A stretch of 64,000 nucleotides of DNA from Tethya wilhelma (taxonomy: Eukaryota; Porifera; Demospongiae; Tethyida; Tethyidae), in assembly GCA_964030475.1 (NCBI GenBank), contig CAXIPT010000002.1, forward strand, positions 3,907,959-3,971,958. Reading direction: 5' to 3'. Under the pieces are notes generated by a model. The model was not told where the DNA came from, did not search any database, and worked only from the letters and a program-made list of their open reading frames with translations. The translations under genes were made by a program, and so were the position numbers. Every line of letters starts with the position of its first letter. The first letter of the stretch is position 1. This document shows positions 13,301 to 23,811 of this stretch, one piece after another.

Positions 13301-16300
13301 TTGAGTTGGAACTTCAGGAATAAACCATGGTGGAGGTGAGTTACTTCTTTGCTCACTGTGCCCAGGAAATGTTCGGAAAGGGTCAGGACTAGCTCGAAAT
13401 CCTTCAGAATCATTTACAGTAAATGGATCAGATACTGATCTACATAAATAGGGATACACAATATTTGAGCAGCTAAAATTCAAAATTGTCAACATGTATA
13501 ATGATTATAATTATTGGTAGCAGTAGAGACAAAAAATGCTTAGGCACGTAAAGTACTGAGTTCAAGATATTTTTTCTAAAGTGCAGGGACAAATATAGTC
13601 TGGCCAGCCTAGGCAGGTACCATCCTCAACTTTTAAACTATGCACTTGGAGAGAGAAATTGAGAGGGAAGGATTTTCAGTTCGAGTGATCAGCAGATGGC
13701 CATTTTTGGCCACATATGTTCTTCCCAACATGAATATGAAACATACCTATGAGATAATCTGGTCTGTTCTCTAACCTGGAAAACAAAACATACATTAAAA
13801 TTAATGCTTTAAATTTGTTAACAGCTATCCATATTATCATATGTATCGTAGTACGTATAGTAGGAATGAACCGACTGTCCCATTGACACAATACAAAATG
13901 TTCATGTTTATAAACTCTCAGAGAAAGACAGCTAGCTAAGCCTTCAAACATACATAGGAGCTTCCCACAGGTAGTTTTTTAACTGCAACAACAATAAAAC
14001 AGGCAGAAACTTCCTAGAGCACTCTGGAGAGAGCGCTGGCAAGAAGCCAAAACAGTGCAATTTTGATTTCTTTCTTCCTCCCTCCCTCCCTTCCTAACTG
14101 ACTTACTTAAATGCAATTCTAGATAAGCAAAGGACATTGAACCAACTTTGACTGTGTGGTACACAGTAACTTTGTTTCTTCTGAAGTATGCTCTTTGATA
14201 CTCGTTTGCTGCCTAAAAGCTAACAAAAAAAATCTAGGCAGCTTCTCCTATAAAAATTACTGTACTGTAATGTAGCTATATTATGTAGGAAAAAGGACGT
14301 CAATATACCACGTGGTTTGCACTCATATAATGCGCATGCACATTCAATGTTCCTGGAAGCACTCTGACTCCTGCTTTTTTCAGAGACTGGCCAGTCTCTG
14401 CTTGCCTTCATCACGACAAACACCTTAGTGTTGGAAAAAGTAAATGAACAAGTAGTAAAATTTTGTAACAATAAGCAGTGTAGGAATGGGCAGTGCACTA
14501 AAAAGCAATGAAACAAGGAGAGATTCGGATCTTCTGCACATGAATACTTTATTTTTTAAGCCCAAGTCTTATGATCTAACAGATTTCACCTGCATGCCTA
14601 CTGATACTTTATCCCAATTAATGAAGTGATTGCATGCATGCTCAGAATCAAGATATGTCCAGGAGACTAAAAATGAAGCAATAGTCATATTATGCCGAAA
14701 TTCCAAGTCTTGCCTTGTATAATAATAGTCTAATACAGATGCTTGTGCACAAATCTAGCAGTAAAAACCAGTAACTTATATACTTAAGCAAGGAGGTGGC
14801 AAGCAAAGCGAGCCACACTTCTGGCATACATAACTACTGTATATAGTAATACTAAATTACTTGAGTAGGTTGAGGGCCCAGCAAGGGAGGGGATTGACTT
14901 CGACTAGATGAATTGGAGTCATCTGGTGGAGATGAAGTAGGTGAAAAAAATGGAGGAGAAAGGTGACGTAAAGGAGACGGGGAGTTATAAGACAACTTTA
15001 TTTTCATGTTTGTAGCACCAGGTTGTGAATCATGGACTGCTTGAGCATGCTCCACATCAGTTTGACTTGATAGAAGTTTTACATTTTTCTATTAAAAATT
15101 AAGACAAATTATATATCATAGTTAGGGAAATTTTGCCAATGCTTAAAAGTTTTCGCCACTGGCATTATCCGCCAAAATGACGAAAACTAAACTTTTAGCT
15201 GGAAAAAAAAACAAAATAATAAAAAAAAATTAAAAATAATAAAAAAAAAACTATCCTAAACTACATGTGGAAAGAAAAAAATTACAGGAAAACCTTGCAA
15301 AAACTTCCTGTATTGCCCAAGTTAGGCTTCTATATAACGTGTAGCTCCAAATTTTTGTGTCACAAAAGTTCATGAAAAGTCTGTCTTTGCTGTTTTGAAC
15401 CAATTTTGTGAATCACCATCTCTGAAATTATATTGCCAATATACAGTTTTCTAAACTTTCGTAGAGAAAACTTTTCATGATATATAGTCAAATCACGAAA
15501 TTTACAAAAAAATTATGCCACAAAAATTTGGAGCCATACAGTACTTCTACTGCTTAACGGTAGTGGTTGTACAGTTGCCATACTATACAAGAAATTTAAC
15601 ATACACACAAATTAGGAAAAAAGTTAGAGTACCTCACTGCTAACATAATACATGGTGAACCTCTGGCCAGGAAAACAGTGCTGTGCAGCAGTAATCAGTA
15701 TATCCATTGACAGTGGTCTTTTCACAAGAAGAACTCTAAAAATATGAAAGAATACAAATCATTAAAGCATTTAAATTAAACCGAGTATGTACTAGACAAA
15801 ATTGTTGACACAGTGCTGAGCCTGCAGTACATGTAGCTGTCTGACAATTGTTTGAATGTAGAAAACTGTGACTGAATTCAAACTGAACAGCTTTCATTAA
15901 GAATTATTCTAATGCTATAAGTACACTGTTTCATTAATATAAAAAAATGAAAGCAAAGAACAAGGAAATCAGATCAAGTCCTTTGGAGCAGAGGCATTAT
16001 TCAATTTTAGATACTATACACATGACAACATTAACTATTAACAAGATTAATAGGATGGTATTAAAGATAATTGCTTTGAGAAACACAAAAGTTTAACTGC
16101 TACTGTCTTTTAGTCGTTTTAATATATAAAACAACTATGGTAACCACAATTCTCTGCACACACAGACTGATACCTCTTTTCATCTCCCATTTCAAACTTG
16201 ACTTTGACTTCACCCTGCTGTTGTAATATAAGAAACAAAGTGATAATTATTAGTACATGCTATGCATCTCCACCTACTATCTAAATTTTGGCACACTGTG

Positions 16301-19300
16301 ATCCAGTTCGAAACAGTTCCGTACAAACTTATTTAAAATTAAAAAAATTTAATTTAAAATTTAAAGTTTTTCCATCAATGATGGGGAATAAGAGTGTGGG
16401 GTAACACTCTTCCCTTCCTTAGTATTAAAGTTAACAAGATCATGCAGTACATGTACAGCCATACATACTGTATACAGAAAGAATGCAAAGCACAATACAG
16501 TTCAGTGACAACCAGCCCTAGCTTAGCAAACTTATATTTTTGAAAATGGAATACCATTCAGTATTGGCAGACACAAAACACGAATCACAAAGTAAAAAAA
16601 CATCGACTGATTAAAATTGACAAGGATTACACAGTATATAATCTGTACATTAGAATAGTGACTTACTCTGCTTGGCCAGAGAAACTTTTCTCGATTCTCT
16701 ACTGGGGCAGTTCTAGATCTCATGCCCAAAAGTAGGCCCTGTTGTATTTCTTCACTTAGTTGCTGCATATCTTCTACATATTTAATCACAAAAGAAGAGA
16801 GAAATATTAGAATAAGTGGGTGTACTACAGTACATAACACTATAAATGCATGCTTCTTGGAAGTAATATTAATCACACAAGTGGCCTACCCTTGAGTTTG
16901 AACTACATTGCGAGTAACGCACATGGCACGTGTCTAGCTACGTGGATCACTCTAAAAAGCACTCAAGTGCTAGTAACTGTTGAAACTCAGACAGGAAACG
17001 CTTAGTATGTTAATAGAGTCTGAGCTATGCTAGTCTAGCAGTTCAGGCAATTCCTATCAGCTGTTAACACTATTGTGTAGGGCGAAGACATGGCTACTTA
17101 AATATACAAAGAGCCTAAGCTACAAGATTAGTAGAGCTCTAAATTTTGAGCTAACACAGCATATGGGCAGTCTAAAGTCAACTTTATCCTTGTGGTAGGC
17201 TAGCTGTAGCATTTGCAAATACAGTTTAGCTGTCTATCTTTGGATTATGGTAAGCCAAAATAAGCCTTTTCAAGCACATAATATAAGAAATAAGCACCAT
17301 TGTAGCAGTGTATCTAGAGAAATGAATTTCTGTTTGTCTATGATTTGGCAATCCAAGCATGTATGGGGATAGAAGAGCTGTAGCTTACTCTTGTCTTTTA
17401 TAACCATTAAGGTTGTGAAATAATAGCAATAATAATAGCCATAGCCATAAACCGTGTTAAGCTGGCCTACCAAAACCATGGATAGCCACTGGCAGCCAAA
17501 GCAATAACTTGCTTATTTTTCCATACTGCAAATCATGTAGACTGAATTGTTGCAAAAATTAACATATAAACCATTCAATTACAATGAAGGCACCGATGGT
17601 GCATAAGCCTCGGCGCACTCATGCAACTAGCTAGCACACTTATATGCATACACAGTGTAAAAGAGTATAACATATATAACTCAGAACTAACATGATATGA
17701 AAACTTCAAGACTACATGCAAGCTATGATCCATCTAGTGGCCGGCATAGCTAACACGGCAGTGGTGAAGCAGCACATGTCACAGACTATAAACCAGATGA
17801 GCTCTGCTACGGTTATGTACATGCATTGGAATACAGTCAGCTGCTGTCAAAGTCAGGCTGGGCCTCAGCCTGTAAGAGCCTGGCTAACCACTGATGCATT
17901 AGCTATAATGATGTAGCTTGTGTAAAGTCTTTGCATGCCCTATATGCTTACATAGAAAGCAGACCAACTCCTGTCTGTCTTGTCAAACAACACTTAATAC
18001 CATTCAGTATTGGCAGACACAAAACATGAATCACAAAGTAAAACATCCTAGAAACTGACTGATTGAAATTGACAAGGACTACACAGTATATAATCTGTAC
18101 ATTACAATAGTGACTTACTCTGCTTGGCCAGAGAAACTTTTCTCGATTCTCTACTGGGGCAGTTCTCGATCTCATGCCCAAAAGTAGGCCCTGTTGTATT
18201 TCTTCACTTAGTTGCTGCATATCTTCTACACATTTAATCACAAAAGAAGAGAGAAATATTAGAATGAGTGGGTGTACTACAGTACATAACACTATAAATG
18301 CATGCTTCTTGGAAGTAATATTAATCACACAAGCGGCCTACCCTTGAGTTTGAACTACATTGCGAGTAACACACATGGCACGTGTCTAGCTACGTGGATC
18401 ACTACTCAAGTGCTAGTAACTGTTGAAACTCAGACAGGAAACACTTAGTATGTTAATAGAGTCTGAGCTATGCTAGTCTAGCAGTTCAGGCAATTCCTAT
18501 CAGCTGTTAACACTATTGTGTAGGGCGAAGACATGGCTACTTAAATATACAAAGAGCCTAAGCTACAAGACTAGTAGAGCTCTAAATATTGAGCTAACAC
18601 AGCATATGGGCAGTATAAAGTCAACTATATCCTTGTGGTAGGCTAGCTGTAGCATTTGCAAATACAGTTTAGCTGTCTATCTTTGGATTATGGTAAGCCA
18701 AAATAAGCTTTTTCAAGCATATAATATAAGAAATAAGCACCATTGTAGCAGTGTATGAATTTCTGTTTGTCTATGATTTGGCAATCCAAGCATGTATGGG
18801 GATAGAAGAGCTGTAGCTTACTCTTGTCTTTTATAACCATTAAGGTTGTGAAATAATAGCCATAATAATAGTCATAGCCATAAACCGTGTTAAGCTGGCC
18901 TACCAAAACCATGGATGGCCACTGGCAGTCAACGCAATAATTAACTTGCTTATTTTTCCATACTGCAAATCATGCAGACTGAATTGTTGCAATAATTAAC
19001 ATATAAACCATTCAATTACAATTACTGCAGATACACTACTGTGGTATAGCAAATCTTGCAATAATTATTTTTTTCTCAATATATATGCATCTTAGATATA
19101 CTAACCATATGTTCCAGACATCTTGTTGTAGTTATTTTTTATGACCTACACACACAAATCAAAAATTATTATCAACTTGATTCAGCATACACACATGCAG
19201 TATTTAAAACAATAGTGAATTTAATATGTACCCTCAGCGAAACACTGTATAGCTGGAAATATTGATGGGGATTATAACTTGATGGTTTGACAGTCAAAGC

Positions 19301-19783
19301 CCAAATCATTCCCAGTACGGTAGTACTTGCATAGGAATGGCACGGATGGTCCATTAGCGCAATACAAATATTCACGCGAATAACTCTGCAAAAACTGAGT
19401 GTTTGGCACTAAAAGGCCTCTTAAGCTACTATTTAGCTCTTTCTCTTTCTAATGAGCCCTAAAACATGGCCTAAAACCATACCCTTTTTCCCACGCGTAT
19501 TTATAGCGCACGTGTAAAGGGTCTGGATACGCCAGACTATCAGTATGCATGGCTAGGTATAATAACCTCTGTTTACAAATTCACATAACTGATACTTGTA
19601 GTACTTGCAATCCTCAGTAGCTACACTATGCCAGACTCAGGCATTGATACAAAAACACAACTAACCTACTAGCGACACAAAGTATTATTTCACTATATTC
19701 AACTTGCAATCATTGAGTTTCTTACCTGTCCAAGCAGCTAAGCTAGCCAAACTCAAGTCCTTGTAGGAGTCCATGAGATTCAT
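1383..19783 (-). CDS. MAP3K2/3: MAP3K2/3 (MEKK2/3)-like kinase with PB1 domain, multi-exon
   Basis: Serine/threonine kinase of the MEKK2/MEKK3 family, which activates MAP2Ks such as MEK5; the PB1 domain pairs with MEK5 in vertebrates. Minus-strand exons: 19726-19783 (start), 18119-18225 or 16667-16773 (alternative copies), 16174-16217 and 15633-15735 (PB1: [14 protein letters not shown], then [12 protein letters not shown]), 14861-15088 (Ser/Pro linker), 13747-13775, 13280-13439, 12216-12275, 12032-12132, 11388-11425, 10643-10744, 8642-8743, 7946-8107, 7816-7874 (glycine loop GSGAFGQ), 6720-6830 (catalytic Lys in ELAVK), 6214-6339, 3700-3900 (HRDIKGAN and DFGASKR), 2860-2935 ([11 protein letters not shown]), 1383-1547 ([17 protein letters not shown]). 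Phases match at nearly all junctions. Two gaps remain: a short exon for the segment before W-SLGATVV (expected to read like ADI) was not found in 1548-2859, and the final exon is missing. The kinase core otherwise looks intact. Confidence 0.88.
2985..3560. repeat. Interspersed repeat family with GGTAAACC-like ends, copy 1
   Basis: Shares a patchwork of blocks with 17080-17480, 18520-18900, 27535-28120 and 34485-34740: a segment around CACAGTATTTCAC, a segment around GACATGGCTACTTTCAGTG, and a segment around TTATGGTAAGCC. No coding capacity is seen, so it is probably a non-autonomous element. It lies in a MAP3K intron. Confidence 0.6.
4461..4735. mobile_element. MITE-like inverted-repeat element, family 1, complete
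   Basis: About 275 bases whose two halves are near-perfect inverted repeats of over 100 bases, starting ACAAGTAAAAAAAACATTGG and ending with its complement. The core contains GGAATTCTTCCTGT and its mirror. No open frame. Further copies lie at 6882-7130, 10152-10425 and 25283-25545, with halves or ends at 30170-30209, 32290-32432 and 34400-34480. The structure fits a foldback or miniature DNA transposon. Confidence 0.8.
4801..4880. repeat. Short hairpin repeat with CCAGGC arms
   Basis: One of many roughly 70-90 base hairpins with the pattern AGCCTcgtaCCCAGGC...GCCTGGgtacGAGGCT. Other copies: 6068-6162, 6535-6592, 8935-9000, 11460-11532, 25990-26098, 40772-40853 and 44612-44702. Loops differ but the arms are conserved, so this is a dispersed palindromic element. 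Confidence 0.7.
5100..5646 (+). pseudogene. Fragment of a TTF/hAT-type zinc-finger gene (ZNF862/C17orf113-like), decayed
   Basis: Three short plus-strand frames together resemble the N-terminal zinc-finger region of ZNF862/C17orf113-like, hAT-derived proteins: [17 protein letters not shown] (about 5164-5214), then [18 protein letters not shown] with FIEGTTNM and the DH...H residues of the finger (about 5220-5380), then [20 protein letters not shown] followed by [10 protein letters not shown] (5449-5646). The pieces lie in different frames, so at least two frameshifts break the gene, and the transposase part is absent. It sits antisense in the intron between MAP3K exons 3700-3900 and 6214-6339. 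Family assignment rests on motif memory only. Confidence 0.6.
6882..7130. mobile_element. MITE-like element, family 1, diverged copy
   Basis: The inverted-repeat arms match the copy at 4461-4735 (GCAAACAAGATGGAATGGCT on the left, complement on the right) with more substitutions and small deletions. It lies just upstream, in transcription order, of MAP3K exon 6720-6830, in the intron. Confidence 0.7.
8411..8930. repeat. Local duplication copy 1, carries MAP3K exon 8642-8743
   Basis: This block of about 0.5 kb is nearly identical to 10427-10920. Both copies carry the same 102-base minus-strand exon (no base differences seen) with its splice sites. In the frame set by neighbouring exons it encodes a Ser-rich linker beginning [20 protein letters not shown], like the TFPR-containing linker of vertebrate MEKK3. 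Differences lie in the flanks. Confidence 0.85.
9001..9294 (+). other. Open frame of 97 codons, unrecognised, possibly repeat-derived
   Basis: Begins at a hairpin repeat and reads [20 protein letters not shown] near the start, then a Ser/Pro-rich part. It lies antisense in a MAP3K intron. The sequence just downstream (9410-9485) recurs at 19405-19490, which argues for a dispersed element. No domain recognised; it may not be a gene. Confidence 0.25.
10152..10425. mobile_element. MITE-like element, family 1, complete
   Basis: Near-perfect inverted repeat with the same termini as the other family-1 copies and a short unpaired loop around 10265-10310. It abuts the duplicated block at 10427. Confidence 0.8.
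10427..10920. repeat. Local duplication copy 2, carries MAP3K exon 10643-10744
   Basis: Second copy of the block at 8411-8930, in the same orientation about 2 kb away. Its left edge abuts the right end of the inverted-repeat element at 10152-10425, so the element sits exactly at a duplication boundary. Confidence 0.85.
16555..17585. repeat. Duplication copy A, carries the second MAP3K exon
   Basis: About 1 kb, highly similar to 17995-19020. It holds exon 16667-16773 (107 bases; [20 protein letters not shown]) with the same splice sites as the other copy. Small indels and substitutions in the flanks show that the copies have started to diverge. Confidence 0.85.
17995..19020. repeat. Duplication copy B, carries the second MAP3K exon
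   Basis: Same-orientation copy of 16555-17585 holding exon 18119-18225. The spacer 17586-17994 begins with a short GAAGGCACC-type element that also occurs near 26683 and, inverted, near 21485. Confidence 0.85.
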
Positions 19784-19816
19784 GCTGTACTGTTTCTAGA
19801 TAACACAACACTATAT

Positions 19817-21042
19817 GGGCGTGATCGATGGGTGCAGTTTCAAAGCTAAGCGCTCAAAGAAGCACAAAAGCCTCAAATCTCCGTATACTAAGCTAAATAA
19901 ATGGTAGTCAATGGAGCCGGCACTCTAGTCCCGTGCAGCTAGAGTGCCGGTAAATCCGGATACTATAATCTGTGGATACAAAATCAATTGAAAAGTTTAC
20001 GGACTACCGGTTCATTGTAAAAATTATTTTCATGTACGACTATGCTGAAAGCAAATAAATACCTGGTCAAGCCTAAAAAATGTGCAATCATTGAATCATA
20101 GATATTTCCGAGCGAAGCGAGGCTATGTTTGGGTTCAATCGAGATTTTTCGTGGGCGACGTGGTGGCAGACCAAGGTAAACTTCGTGGCGTCACAAAAGT
20201 AACTAAGTCACTTTGCCTCAACATGAACTTGTCTCGGGCCAACTTGGGAGATTAAACTATAGCTTTAGAGCGTGGATAGAGTGCCTTGTGACTTTCTGGG
20301 CCAAGTTAGATAGTAGGTTTTTACTGAGACGATCTTTGCCCTAGTGCCCAGACTTGCGACGATCTTTGCCAGAGCGATCGTGAATGTGACCGTTGGATCG
20401 TGGAGCTGCTGAGCGAGGATTGCACTTAGTGTACCCCTAATTCCGAGCGAAGCGAGGCTATGTTTGGGTTCAATCGAGATTTTTCGTGGACGACGTGGTG
20501 GCAGACCAAGGTAAACTTTGCGGCGTATCTTGGCTGTGCTTCAGGGTTTTCTCACAAAAGTAAGTAAGGCACTTTGCCTCATCATAAACTTGTCTCAGGC
20601 CAACTTGGGAGATGAAACTGTAGCTTAGAGCGTGGATAGAGTGCCTTGTGACTTTTTGGGCCAAGTTAGATAGTAGGTTTTTACTGAGACGATCTTTGCC
20701 CTGGTGCCCAGACTTGCGACGATCTTTGCCAGAGCGATTGGGAATGTGACCGTTGGATCGTGGAGCTGCTGAGCGAGGATTGCACTTAGTGTACCCCTAG
20801 TTAAGCCTCGGCACATGTGTAGCACGTGCAGAGGGTTATGGTAGTCGTTTTGTGTGTGTGTGTGTCCGTCTGTTACTAAGTTATCTGAAGAACGGCAGCT
20901 GTAGAGTCCAAATGGAAGGTACTTACGTTCATGAATCAAAATTATCTTGAAAAGTTGTGTAGAATCTTGCGAAATGCTGTAGTTTCTGAGATCTGCATCT
21001 CTGAGCGCTTAGGCTTCGAAACCGCGCCCATCGATCACGCCC
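19817..21042. mobile_element. 1.2-kb element with about 40-base terminal inverted repeats
   Basis: Left end GGGCGTGATCGATGGGTGCA is mirrored at the right end (TCGATCACGCCC), with matching stretches around TGAGCGCTTAG. It lies 34 bases upstream of the MAP3K start codon. No convincing coding frame: the 104-codon minus-strand frame spans an internal direct repeat and a GT run and resembles nothing known. It is probably a non-autonomous DNA transposon. Confidence 0.65.
20107..20800. repeat. Tandem duplication of about 340 bases inside the element
   Basis: Two head-to-tail copies begin TTCCGAGCGAAGCGAGGCTA (20107 and 20442) and end before GTGTACCCCTA. The second copy has an insertion near 20525. 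Each copy also contains a short internal repeat around ACTTGCGACGATCTTTGCC. Confidence 0.8.
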
Positions 21043-23811
21043 CATGTGATGTGCGTTATCTAGAAATACATTTGAGCTTGGCCCGGATGTACAGGCCAGT
21101 TCACTATATTTAAAATCAGATAATTGCTTTGTCAGGTAAGTAACTCAAGTGAAATAACACTTTGTAGAACTGTGAATGTATGATCTAGTACTGTTCTTAC
21201 TGTTGGCAGTGTTGCTTGGTCAGACTGCAATGATGAGCAGATGAGAAGGCTGAAGTTCAGAACTGTGTCATAAATTATATGATCTAGTACTGAGCTTAGA
21301 TGTGTTGTTTGTATCAGTGAGCTTCACTACATGCCTGACTGGCCACTAAGCTGAGGAGCCTGGGGACTATAGGCTAACTTGGGCCTCAGTACTATACTAT
21401 GATTGGTAGATTAGTTTTGTTGATACATCTGGGCCATACATGTAGGTATAATGTACACTCTTTTACACAGTGTATGTGTTCTAGCCAGGGTGCCGAGGCT
21501 TGTGCGCCACACAGTGGTGCTTTCATTATATATGTGATTGGGATTAGGTGTTGGCAAATCCGGCCCTAGTCCCTGGCCCTAGCCCTACCCCTAGACCTAG
21601 CACTAGCCTGCCGAAGGGGCCGGATTTGCCACTTGACCCCTTTATTATAGATATAAATAATATAGTTACCTAATAATTATTGTTCTGCACCTTTTGCTTT
21701 TAGAATCAATCGAACACAAAATGATCGGGAACTTGCTCTGACTGAGATAAACACGCCATTTTTAAGAGAAATGGTCATGTGATTAATTTATGACATAATC
21801 TCCCCACCATGCACGCCCACTTTGAGTGTGGCATCATCCAACAAGGTTCACGGGTACCTGAGAGCTGTTGTTTCAGATCCACTAAAACAAGGATGCAGCG
21901 CCAAGTAGCTACTATCATTGAAAATTTTGAGGTAAATAATTCTATTATTTGCTTTTGTTGTCGATCAATCCTAATATGTCTAACGAGATCAACTTTTACC
22001 AAATCAACTTGCCAGCCCCTAGCTTTCAAAGGTGCTAGGCCCTAATCTAGCCCTAGCCCCAGTCCTAGTTTTTGAAGTACTGTTCAGTGTTGATTTTATG
22101 GTAGTTAATTTCAACAACAGTTGATCTTGTGAAATTTGTAGACCTATATAGGCCATGTCCGAGCTACATGTATTTAAATCCTAGAACTAGCGTAAAAATC
22201 AGTACTATCTCCTCTATCTTCCTTAATCTCTCTTCTTTTCTCTTTCTGCTAACTCTCTTCTCAGTGTTCCTCTTGCATGAGGCAAGCTGAAGGTTTCCAT
22301 GCTAGACTGTTCTGTCTTAAAAGTTCTATTTTTCAAAAATATTCAGGTGTGCTTTTCCTGCCAGAGTTTTAACCTTGTGCCAGTCTTCAAGGTTGTTGTT
22401 GCTTTGTTGCTTGCTTTGCATGTAAGGAAAGGGAGAGCCTGGTCTCTAATCTCACGTGAGCCAAGGAAATAATACGGTATAGCCGGAAACTTTTGCGAGG
22501 ATTTTATTTTGGCGAAATTGGCGAATTTCTCCAATTTGCCAAAGGTAAATCTGCCAAAATTTATTGTCCGAATATGAATATTTGAATACGCACTAGCGCG
22601 ATCCCGATAGAAGGGTTTAGAACGATGTTTTCTCCACAGTCCTTCATAAAATAAGCTTGAAACTTGCTACGTAGGTGCAGGGGTTCTTAGGCTATAAAGC
22701 AATAGCATCGCTTTTCAAAGCTTGGTTACCTGGCTAAAAAAATACTTCAGTTGGACGGTGATGTCATAGTACATTAGCCCCTCCTGTATTTTTTACACTG
22801 TCAGAAGCTTCACTATTAATGCAAGAAGGCTTTCAGTACAGTTAGTTTGATTGTTGCTTAGCTTCATGACATGGAAAGCTTTGTCAAATCTAATTTGTAA
22901 AAGAAACAAAAAGAAACCCCATACGGGTAACTACTTTACTAATTTTGTTGTATGACGTAATGCGTTTTCTATGTTTTCATTCGCCACAATTAAAGTTCGC
23001 CATTATTGATTGAGCTCTCTTTTGCCAAATTTAATTCTCGTAAAAATAACTGGCTATAGATATGGTATTTGCTTATATAGATATGCTTCATGTATATAGT
23101 GAAAAAACAAAAACAAAAAGAAGACGTGTATAAGTATTAGTTATTGCACGAGCACGAGTGCCACATGCCAATATCTGGCATGTGGTCACGAGTGCGCGTG
23201 CACTAACTAAGCATTAGCAAAACTACAGTGTTCACTCAAGCGTGAAGATAATGGCATAGCGGTCTGATAATGTCACAGTTTGCCACCTACGCAGTATGCC
23301 ATATGCAATATAGTGGCACAGTTTTCTCTTTGATCTCAAGTGTCAAAATGCAACAAATATATATATGTAGCTACTGTACTAATTTTGCTGTATGATGTAA
23401 TTCGCTTTCTATGTTTCATTTACCAATATTTAAAGTTGCCATTATCATATATCAATTGAGCTCCCTTTCTCCAAATTTAATTCTTGCCAAAATAACTGGC
23501 TATAATATTAATAAGGTATTAGTAATAGTTTCTTTGCAGTCACCTCTATCTACAACACCATTGTTAAAGCTATTATGGCAATGGCTCTAAGTGTGTGTAC
23601 GTGTGGATTGCTAAGAGCCAAGAGCTATTTATAATGTTAAGAGTTGTTTTAATACTGATTCAGAACATATACAAAATATCCTAGGACTACCCAATAAGTA
23701 CTTTCATTTATTAATGAATATCAGTTGCTTAATAAATGTACATGTACATGTACATATGTGCTACAAAAACTGTATAATAATATATGTATGTGTCTTGTAT
23801 GTTTATTATAG
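21043..23811. other. Repeat-rich spacer upstream of hyccin
   Basis: Contains a hairpin at 21551-21637 whose arms read GGCAAATCCGGCCC with a CCCTAG-rich loop, a second CCCTAG-rich patch at 22010-22070, a (TA)CGGTATAGC-type element at 22471-22550 with related pieces to about 23500, and a palindrome at 23150-23212. The first exon or exons of hyccin must lie in or before this stretch but I could not fix them; a possible short exon near 23540 ends in a stop and was not accepted. Confidence 0.4.

Noticed and set aside
19112..19135. Possible 16-base MAP3K microexon (ATGTCTGGAACATATG)
   Set aside because: Including it between 19726 and 18225 creates a TGA; skipping it keeps the frame.
20625..20939. 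104-codon minus-strand frame
   Set aside because: Spans the internal tandem duplication of a transposon and a GT run; no similarity recognised.
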